Assembly (NCBI GenBank): GCA_930367215.1
Contig: OV884058.1
Span: 214,686,208 to 214,750,207 of the forward strand
Length of the DNA stretch: 64,000 nt
Source: Pollenia angustigena
Lineage: Eukaryota; Arthropoda; Insecta; Diptera; Polleniidae
Direction: 5' to 3'
A program made the translations under genes and the position numbers. Positions 57,068 through 64,000 of this stretch are shown piece by piece (the first letter of the stretch is position 1; each line of letters begins with the position of its first letter). Under the pieces are notes generated by a model that searched no databases, was not told the DNA's origin, and saw only the letters and a program-made list of their open reading frames with translations.

Positions 57068-58275
57068 CAAGTTTGAGTGCTATATCCGGCTGTGCCGAAT
57101 CTTTGATACCCTCCACCGACACTTGGAATGTTTTAGGACTAATATCTGTATGATGTCTATTTATTATTATAATCTTTGTAAAAACAGACATCTGCATTAA
57201 AATTTGTTGCGGCTTAGACCTATATAAAATAATTGGCCGACAATCACAATCAATTTTAAAAAGCTTAAGTAGAATATATTTACAGCTGAACTTAAATGAT
57301 TTTCAGGAGAACAAATTATATAAAAGAAATGGTAAGCTATGAACCAATCATTACAAATTCTGCAGAACGATTTCTGGTATTAAAAAACATAAATTTCAAT
57401 ACAGCGGTGCAATTAGTTTAAGCGTTTGCAGTGAATTTCAGAAGGCTGCTAAAATGGAATCTAAGGTAAATATTGGACCGTATATCACAAAATTGCATAA
57501 CATTTTTTCTGGCCATATGAAGCTAAACTGAAAGAAAGTTTACCGGCTATTTAATTATTTTACCAGAGTGGGCTTTAAATGAGGCCTATGGTAAGTTATG
57601 CACCGATTTTCACCAAATTTCACAGTTTCATTTCTAGTTCTATAAAACTGTGATGTACCAAATTTTGTTATGATAGCATTATTTTTTACGTTTTTAGGCG
57701 TACTAAACTGTTTTCCGGAAGTAGAGTTTATATGGGGCCTAGGGTAAATTATCGAACGATCTTCTCGAAATTACACAGTTTTACTTCTTGTCCTATAAAA
57801 CTTTGATGTACCAAATTTTGTTACGATAGCATTTTTTAACGTTTTTAGGCGTACTAAACTGTTTCCGGAAGTAGGGTCTATATGGGGCCTAGGGTAAATT
57901 ATGGACCGATCTTCACGAAATTACAGCGTGATTTCTAGTTAAATAAGACAAATCCTCGCAAAATCGTATGTTATTCTGTGCAGTATTCCACCATTTATGT
58001 GAGTTTTTGTAACAAAATTATCAAATTTTTTTTAGGTGGTGGTTCCACCTTTTGATTCATAGCTCTGATCCTACTGAACCGATTTTGCTGAATTTCAATC
58101 CCAAACTGCTTACGATAACTACAAGCAATTTGACGCCCAGTTTGTTTAGTTCTTTTGAGTTTTTCGAAAGTGAGCGTGTTTTCAATAGAGGGACAGACAG
58201 ACGGGCATGGCTAAATCGACTTAGAATTACTCAAGGACCAAGAATGTATCTGTGGCATTTTGACAAAACATCTTA
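57068..58275 (-). mobile_element. DINE/Helentron-like repeat with ~150-bp internal repeats
   Basis: Read on the plus strand, GAGTGCTATATCCGGC, TGTGCCGAATC and ATACCCTCCACCG at 57074-57118 are the inverse of the family's 3' end. At 58190-58225 GGGACAGACAGACGGGCATG is the inverse of the GTCCGTCTGTC head region. Between them, three units of about 150 bases (GGCCTATGG or GGCCTAGGG at 57583, 57736 and 57886; GTACTAAACTGTTTTCCGGA; GATGTACCAAATTTTGTTA) are tandem. Non-coding. Confidence 0.6.
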
Positions 58276-58847
58276 AGTCGAGATAAGATAGCAAAAAAGT
58301 TTTTAACAAAAGCTTGGTGAAGCAATAATTTTTTTTAAATAATAAAATAAACCAAAATTAAAGAAAAATTTCGTTTATAACCCAAAATCGTTTACGGACA
58401 GTTTATCGGTCCAATAAATTTATGTTGACATTAAGTAACAGGCAGTTTGTCGATACATTGAGAAAATGGCCATTAATTTCTAAAAATAGAAACGGAAGTT
58501 AAAAATTTATTTATATTGTAATAGATCAAGTTTGATTTGAAAAATATTTTATTTTGTTTTTGAATTAGAAAAAATTTTTAAATTGTCACTTATTGTTAAA
58601 TTTGTTATAATTTGTTAAATAATTTATATAATAAGGAAGGAAAAATAACCCTGAAGAAGGCACTCAAGGAAGTGCCGAAATATTGGATTTTAAATAAACG
58701 TTAAAAGTTTTTTATAAAAAAAGACCTTAGGCTCAAACATTTATTAAAAATTTTAAATAATAAAGGTCGAATAAAATACATAATTTATATAAACAATTTA
58801 CATTAATATAAACACTTATTTTAATGCTATTATATAATAAATATATT
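58276..58847. other. AT-rich sequence with a short GGCACT/AGTGCC hairpin
   Basis: CTGAAGAAGGCACT..AGTGCCGAAA at 58651-58680 is a motif seen at the ends of some arthropod retroelements. The rest is AT-rich without a gene. Confidence 0.35.
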
Positions 58848-59262
58848 TTAAATTAAGTTGTTAAAACTATTTAACATTTCAATCATGTCATTTTCGTCTT
58901 CCTCATATACCAACTCATTTTGGTATGTACTTTTCTGATAAACCGATTTTTTCACAATATCGTCCGATATGTTTAAAGTGTGGCAACAAACGTTATAAAA
59001 TTTTACGCCTTCTTTTATGCGTATAACTGAACATAACAGTTCTATTTTCATTCTAGTTCTAAGTTTACTTTTTATTAAGCACAATAAACTAAATAAACGC
59101 TCTACTTCTGCGTTTGAAAATGGCAAAACTAAAAGGGACAGTACAAAGCTTAAACAATTTATAAAGGGATTTTCATTAATGGAGTTTTTAAAATTTTTGC
59201 ATCCCATACCTGCAGCCGTATTCTGCAACTCGCTTAGCTTAAGCTAAATCTCGATCGCTAAA
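58848..59262 (-). pseudogene. hAT transposase C-terminus, partial
   Basis: The minus-strand frame reads LQNTAAGMGCKNF, FINCLSFVLSLLVLPFSNAE, VERLFSLLCLIKSKLRTRM and a tail ending EDENDMIEMLNSFNNLI. LPFSNAEVERLFS...IK.KLR.RM is the hAT dimerisation region. The frame is open for about 130 codons, but nothing upstream codes for the catalytic core, so it is a 5'-truncated remnant. It is a different hAT lineage from the copies at 40166 and 50998. Confidence 0.75.
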
Positions 59263-59802
59263 ATGCCTAAGAGAATGTAAAATTTAACAATTTTAGCGAT
59301 GGTTTCAAAAGCTTTGAGGCGAATTAAGATTTTAAGTCGCTGCCAAATCTAGCACTCCTAACTATTAAACAATTTTAAATTATCATTATTTTTTAGCTTA
59401 CAAATAAAAGCTTTAAAATCAAAGAAAAAACGTATTTGTAAAATTGTAACGAAAATGTCTTTTTGTTAGAAGGAAACAATCAATGATTTATTCTTTAAAC
59501 AAGCAAATGGTGCGTCTTCAACACAAACGACTAAAATTCTTTGAAGCTTAATCAAAGAAATTATATTTTCCGTAAAGACAAAATATTTTCTACAACGATT
59601 AATTTCTTTGCTAATAAGGGATTGAAAAACGTATTTAAAATCAAAGACTCTTCTTTGTTTTTTTAAAGCTAAGCATCCTTGCTACAAAGACAAAGTCTGT
59701 AGCTTTAAAGAATTTTGTCTTCAATGCTCAATTGTGCATGTGCGCCTTGTCTTTGTCTTTTTTTTTTTTCTTTTTCGTTGAATTTAATTGCGTTTATTTC
59801 TA
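59263..59802. other. AT-rich sequence with AAAGAC/CTTTGTC words, no gene
   Basis: AAATCAAAGACTC, CAAAGACAAAG and CTTTGTCTTTG words recur near 59635-59765. This may be a repeat interior split by the SINE, because similar AAAATCAAA words continue after it. No ends were set. Confidence 0.35.
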
Positions 59803-59955
59803 GCCCGGTAGGCTAGCTAGTAGTGAGCTAGTATATTAACCCCGGGATTGCAGGTTCGATTCCCGTCAGAGACTCTGGTTTCTTTCCTGCAGACAAGCGT
59901 AAAGCTTCGGGGGATTAGCATAGGGAATTAAAAAAAAAATAAAAATAAAAAAAAA
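59803..59955 (+). mobile_element. tRNA-derived SINE, longest copy
   Basis: Head GCCCGGTAGGCTAGCTAGTA (A-box-like), B box GGTTCGATTCCCGTCAG, body CTCTGGTTTCTTTCCTGCAG, ACAAGCGTAAAGCTTCGG and GGATTAGCATAGGGAATT, then an A-rich tail. The best preserved of the three SINE copies. Confidence 0.8.
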
Positions 59956-60275
59956 TGCGTCTTTGTAACAATGAAAATTGTACTTAAAATCAAAAATTCA
60001 AGTCTTAAGACTAACGAATGAAAGTCTCTGTGCAAAAATACTTTTTCCTTACACTCACAATATATTTAAGAAATATTCCGTTCAGTCATTTTTAAATAAA
60101 TAAACATTTGAAATTCCAACCAAATTTATTTTTAACTGATTCTAACAGTTATTCAAAAAACTAAGTGCATATTAATACGGATTTTCAGTTGCAGTTAATA
60201 TTGTCCGTTGATTGAGTTAAATTGTTCTTTATGTTAAATTAAATAAAAATGTAGTTTAAAGCAACGAAAAGTTCA
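59956..60275. other. AT-rich sequence, no gene seen
   Basis: Nothing recognisable. Confidence 0.45.
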
Positions 60276-60495
60276 TTAAATTTTTACTGTCAAAAATTCA
60301 ACCGCGAATTCCGTAAAAACAATTGAATATTCAGCTATGTTATATAAATTAATTGTCAAAAAATTAACTACATATTCCGTAAAAACAAATAAATATGCAG
60401 TTATTTTATAAAATTTTACTGTCAAAAATTCAACACCATATTCAGTAAAAACAATTAAATATTCAGTTATTTTATATAATTTAACTACCAAAAAT
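60276..60495 (-). repeat. Three 66-bp tandem repeats
   Basis: TGTCAAAAATTCAAC.., ATTCCGTAAAAACAAT and GTTATTTTATATAA recur at 66-base steps. Because 66 is a multiple of three, the minus strand reads a 71-codon frame of three 22-residue repeats (LYKITEYLIVFTEYGVEFLT and variants). Most differences change amino acids and the frame has no other support, so coding is unlikely. Confidence 0.7.
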
Positions 60496-60999
60496 TTATT
60501 TTTACTTATCTATAAAAAATGAATTGCTTGTTTTGTCTAAGCACTTTCCATTTTCTTTTTGTTAATATAATTTAGTTAAATACATCAAATTTTAAAAGTA
60601 AAATAATTGCGAAGCCATATCGGTCATGCTGCTGTAGTGGAATTCTGTAACTTATTTTAACAACACTTGTCATTGTTAAAAAACTAAACAACTGGTTTAG
60701 CGATTTTGCTATTCCCGAACATATTTAACAACACTTGTTATTGAGTGCAATCAGCTGTGTTGTTAAATAAACGACAGCACTCGTAAAACTGCTCTAAGTG
60801 GAGAAGCAGCTCGCGCTTTTTGTCATTATTTCTTAAGGGCAAACAGGTCGTTTTTGTTTGTCTGCTTTTGTTGCGTTTTGCGGTGTCACCCCGCATTGGT
60901 TAGTGTTTCGGCGTCGTATAACTGTGCCGAGTTACAGTTTTTGCGGTATCTGCATTAACTATATGCAATCGTTTTTAACCTCAATTTGAGGTTTTGTTT
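60496..60999. other. Non-coding, with AACAACACTTGT words
   Basis: TTTAACAACACTTGT occurs at about 60658 and 60726, and its inverse-like TGTTGTTAAATA at about 60758. The GC content rises from 60780. It may be the left part of the Harbinger element or an LTR-like sequence; neither can be shown. Confidence 0.3.
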
Positions 61000-61109
61000 G
61001 GTGGAGTACCATTTATATCTCATGTGACTGGTGGAGAACCAATATAACTCAGACGTTTTACTGGTGGAGTACCAAGGAAATAACTCAGACGTTTACTGGT
61101 GGAGACCAA
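61000..61109 (+). repeat. Four CTGGTGGAGTACCA repeats
   Basis: GGTGGAGTACCA (61000), CTGGTGGAGAACCA (61028), CTGGTGGAGTACCA (61061) and CTGGTGGAGACCAA (61096) recur at about 28-35 bases. ATAACTCAGACGTTT lies between the last three. Each unit has a small GGTNNNNNACC dyad. Purpose unknown; it lies about 270 bases upstream of the Harbinger nuclease start. Confidence 0.6.
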
Positions 61110-61374
61110 AATACTCTAGAGCGGATTCTGGAAGCTCTCGCCTTCCTATGCGAAGGTTTAGGTCGAACGAGGACTTTGCGGTTGAGGCTCCTAAAATTTG
61201 TGTGATACCCTGGCAATATAACTATGATTAGTTCGCCAAAAAAATTTTAGTTTTAAGAAAGCCAAAAAAAAAAAAAAAAAAAAAATCGACAACAATTTTG
61301 TAGTTGTTTATTAAAAACAAGTGACTTTTCAATTAAATAAAAAAAAAACAAACTTTAAAAAAATTTATCTACTA

Positions 61375-62609
61375 ATGGCTATTGAATATTTAGGATATAA
61401 CTTATTAACCGAAGATCCCTTAAGCAATCTATGTGTAAGTCGACGTTTACTGCGAAATGTAGACACTCCTTTTGATCTGCCATATACAGAGTTTAGTAGA
61501 TGATATAGTTTCGGAGCTTGACAGTAGATTAAGAGGCACGAGAATAACTGCACTATCTACAGAAAAATAGGTAATATTAAAATATTTAAATTGTATATAT
61601 GTATGTATGTAATATAAAAATTAAAAATGTTCTTGTGTATAGGTTCTCGCAACCTTGCGTTTTTATGCAACTGGATGTTATCAACGACCAGTGGGTGAAC
61701 ATTGGGGTATATCAATGAGTCAAACGTCTGTAAGCCGTTGCATTCACCGTGTAACAGATGTTATAAATAACGGAATGTTTTTTACAACTGTAAGGTTTCC
61801 GATGACCCAAGTGGAACGGCAGGCCGCAAAAACAATATTTGCCTCATCTTCTTCTCCTTTTGTAGGTGGTACTATAGGTGCTATTGATTGCACACATGTG
61901 TCCATATTAGCGCCAAAAATTCATGAAGAGGCATATGTCAACCATCATAGCTATCATTCTATCAATGTCAAAATGGTAACAGTTATTATTTCATTAGTTT
62001 CTCTTATGCTCATATTAATATTTATTTTAGATATGTGATCCAAATCTAAAAATTTTAAACGTTAACGCAAGGTATCCTGGGGCAAGGCATGATTCCTACA
62101 TTTGGAGCTGTTGTGCGGTACGAAGGGTGATGCAGAGAACCTTTGAAAATGGAAACCATATGTTTCTCATTGGTAAGCTTTTTGTAATTGAAACATATTT
62201 ACAACAAAGGAAACTATTTTAAATTATATGTACATATGTAGGTGATTCTGGTTACCCATTGGAGCCATGGCTAATGACTCCCCTAACAAACCAACCAGAG
62301 GGTACTCCTAAATTTCGCTATAATGAAGCACTGTGCAAAGCACGAAATCCCATTGAGAGACTTTTTGGTGTTTTAAAGGCAACTTGGCGATGCTTTTCGC
62401 AGCAACGAACTCTTTTGTATGATCCAGGCTTTACTGGAAAAATTGTAAACGCTTGCGCAGTGCTTCATAACCGAAATGTACATCAACAGGGAAGTGTATT
62501 TGAATATGAATTCCTTGAGTCCCACATCAACAGTTATGCAACCGAAGAAGCACCGTCATCCATAGCAAAGCGTGTTCAAGAACGTCTAATAGCGAACCAT
62601 TTCACATAA
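61375..62609 (+). pseudogene. Harbinger transposase/nuclease (HARBI1-like)
   Basis: Four exons can be set with GT-AG introns at 61571-61642, 61976-62030 and 62173-62241. Exon 1 reads LCVSRRLLRNVDTPFDLPYT then, after a frame-breaking deletion near 61497, DDIVSELDSRLRGTRITALS. Exon 2 has VLATLRFYATGCYQRPVGEH, SQTSVSRCIHRVTDVI, GTIGAIDCTHVSI (first catalytic Asp) and AYVNHHSYHSINVKM. Exon 3 has CDPNLKILNVNARYPGARHD. Exon 4 has GDSGYPLEPWLMTPL (second Asp), NPIERLFGVLK (Glu) and NACAVLHN. Together they give about 345 residues, the normal HARBI1-like size. A TAG at 61568-61570 ends exon 1 where Gln is expected. The DDE residues are intact, so the lesions in exon 1 are recent. Confidence 0.85.
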
Positions 62610-62945
62610 TTATTTTTTAAAAATTATCCTTGTTAAAAATAAATAACATTTTTTACTTCAATAATAACTACAAAAATGCGAATGGTAATTCAGTCTTTTA
62701 TTATAAATTCAGGTACATATGGTTAAAAAAAATATTAAGATTTTTAGAAATGAATAAAAAAAAAAAAAAAAACAAAAAAGAGACCTTAAACTTATTATCT
62801 AAAAGAAACATATTAATTTAATAAAAAATGATTAAAGCTTCGTTAAAAAAAAAATAAAGACTTAGAAATGAATAAAAGAACAAAAATAACGAACTTCAAA
62901 ACTTATTCTTAGCTTAAAGAAAAATAATAATTTTATAAAAACAAA
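62610..62945. other. AT-rich spacer between convergent Harbinger genes
   Basis: A/T runs and several AATAAA words on both strands could serve as poly(A) signals for the two convergent genes. No other feature is seen. Confidence 0.5.
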
Positions 62946-63925
62946 TTATTTTAAATTATTAAGGGCATTTGCTAGGTTATTGCCAGCATCGGCGATATGT
63001 TTTAAACTTGCAGCCATGACTGCAATAGCCTCTGCCATCTTCTTTGTCGCCTCGGAATTTGCTTCGATTGTTTCAGCTAGCATCTGTTACAAACATGAAT
63101 AAGGAAATTATTTTATAAACATATTGGTATGTTTGAAAAATTACCTTAAGAGAATCAGCTTGCTGTTTAGCGATCTCCAAAAATTTCTCCTGCACTTCTG
63201 TATCGGTATTTTTTTTCCTCCTGGCTCTTTGTGGCGTATTTTTGGCACTGGTAGGGGTCCTCACTGTGTCAGATCGGCCTAATGTGCTTGGAAGGTCATC
63301 GAAGATGCTTTCGCTTCCCTATTCCATACGTAATTGCAATTCCTTAAACAAATAATAAAATAAGATAAAATTACAAATAATAAAATAAGTAAAACTTATT
63401 TTTTTAATGTTTAACAACAAATTTATTTTAACTTACTTCACTTATAGGCACATTGTCAGCCACCACTTCACTTCCTTCGATATATTCATTTCCAATTAAG
63501 GAAATGACTCGCATTTCGAGCTCCGTCACGGGCTCTTGTTTTATTAGCCTATTGCCAGTCATTGCCTGCTGCCTTTTCCGGTCGCGGACCTTAATGCTGG
63601 TACGCGATTTAAGGTCTCTCCATACCTTTTCATGTAAAAATAAGTATTCACATATATGTAGGTAAACACAATTTATGTGCACATTATTAAATATTTTACA
63701 AAGTTTACTTACGGTATGCCATTGGTCAACTGACTTAACAGCCCCGCCAAAACTGTTTAGCGTTTCCGCTAATTGCGTCCACTTTTTTTGGGATTCCAAT
63801 TTGCCATGCATCTTTTGGAATTTTCCACCAGCCAGGCCCTTATTTTCGAGCATAAAATCGGCCATATACTGAAGTTGCTCGGCCAACGCACGGCTTCTTT
63901 TTGGGGCAGAGTTATTAAAGTCCAT
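62946..63925 (-). pseudogene. Harbinger Myb/SANT-like DNA-binding protein
   Basis: Four exons on the minus strand: 63925-63713, 63625-63437, 63342-63145 and 63083-62946, each junction GT-AG and in phase. The start MDFNNSAPKRSRA leads into a Myb/SANT-like domain of the type found in Harbinger partner proteins: LQYMADFMLENKGLAGGKF, KKWTQLAETLNSFGGAVKS, VDQWHTVWRDLKSRTSIKV and ATGNRL-like AMTGNRLIKQEP. ELEMRVISLIG follows, then a basic linker (SAKNTPQRARRKKNT) and a helical tail (EKFLEIAKQQADSL, KKMAEAIAVMAASLKHIADA). The total is 245 residues with one TAG at 63319-63321 in exon 3, where Gln is a likely ancestral residue. The partner protein binds terminal sites and helps nuclear import of the nuclease (family knowledge). 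Confidence 0.8.
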
Positions 63926-64000
63926 TCTACAAATAAAGTTAATAATAAATAATTAAGGATTTGTAAATACATACATACATTTATTTTATTAAATTAAAAA
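63926..64000. other. Upstream edge of the Myb-like gene, window end
   Basis: AT-rich with CATACATACATTT. It probably holds the promoter of the minus-strand gene. No terminal repeat is visible. Confidence 0.4.

Larger units (their letters stand above)
61320..64000. mobile_element. PIF/Harbinger transposon, right end outside window
   Basis: A nuclease gene on the plus strand (61375-62609) and a Myb/SANT-like gene on the minus strand (63925-62946) converge on a 0.34-kb spacer. Nuclease plus Myb-like protein is the two-gene plan of autonomous PIF/Harbinger elements, where both proteins are needed for transposition. The terminal repeats were not found: the left is somewhere before 61320 and the right is beyond 64000. 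Both genes carry a premature TAG. Confidence 0.75.

Noticed and set aside
58651..58680. Hammerhead-ribozyme-like core CTGAAGA..stem..GAAA
   Set aside because: The CUGANGA and GAAA boxes and a GGCACT/AGTGCC stem are present, but an extra A breaks the start of stem II, and stems I and III with a proper UH cleavage site could not be formed from the flanks.
60276..60491. Genuine 22-residue repeat protein
   Set aside because: Not annotated as coding because there is no support beyond an open frame in a 66-bp tandem repeat.
60640..61110. LTR of a retrotransposon with a primer-binding site
   Set aside because: No paired LTR, no TG..CA boundaries and no gag or pol frame downstream.

Overview
This window looks like insect nuclear DNA, most likely from a brachyceran fly and perhaps a calyptrate. 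It is very AT-rich, has small GT-AG introns, and carries LOA, CR1/Jockey and I-type LINEs, hAT, P, pogo/mariner and PIF/Harbinger DNA transposons, tRNA-derived SINEs, and interspersed repeats that open TATACCCTTCACC and end near a TTCGGC..GCCGAA stem. The organism call is inference from repeat content. I found no host single-copy gene. Every recognisable coding region belongs to a transposable element, and nearly all are broken.

Layout: 0.2-3.6 kb holds a hAT-like end, a DINE/Helentron-like repeat with a ~0.5 kb tandem array, and a SINE. 3.6-8.8 kb is a jumble of P-element-like transposase fragments in both orientations, a long-TIR foldback, and a tandem array of 563-bp monomers with Pol III-like boxes. 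8.9-11.3 kb has a CCCTGCAAATAA element and a hAT-type element with perfect 8-bp target duplications (copy A). 11.6-13.4 kb has a repeat end, a perfect stem and a TA-flanked MITE. 14.2-23.6 kb is a LOA-clade LINE split by a complete CR1/Jockey-like LINE (18.2-22.7 kb). 25.2-28.9 kb has further MITE and hAT-like elements. 29.5-34.15 kb is a hAT-like element carrying another CR1/Jockey-like LINE with one stop in ORF2. 34.3-40.0 kb contains repeats, hAT copy B, a pogo-like MITE, an ATCGATAT hAT-like element and a foldback. 40.2-42.1 kb is a hAT element with a decayed DUF4371-type transposase. A 4.5-kb near-identical tandem duplication follows (41.28-45.80 and 45.80-50.32 kb). 50.2-56.4 kb has a Helitron-like element, a hAT fragment, a Harbinger-type MITE, a hAT-like element carrying an I-clade LINE, and another hAT-like element. 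57-60.5 kb has a DINE-like repeat, a hAT C-terminus, a SINE and a 66-bp repeat. 61.3-64 kb is a two-gene PIF/Harbinger transposon (nuclease plus Myb/SANT-like protein, convergent) whose right end lies outside the window.

The elements interact mainly by nesting: LINE into LINE, LINE into hAT twice, a palindrome into hAT, and SINE into older repeats. Exact or one-mismatch target duplications allow insertion boundaries to be set for at least six DNA elements. The most unusual items are the very young 4.5-kb duplication, the 563-bp array with a promoter-like core in each monomer, and a recurring architecture in which hAT-like elements starting YAGGGTTGCC carry clusters of a family-specific short word just inside their ends.
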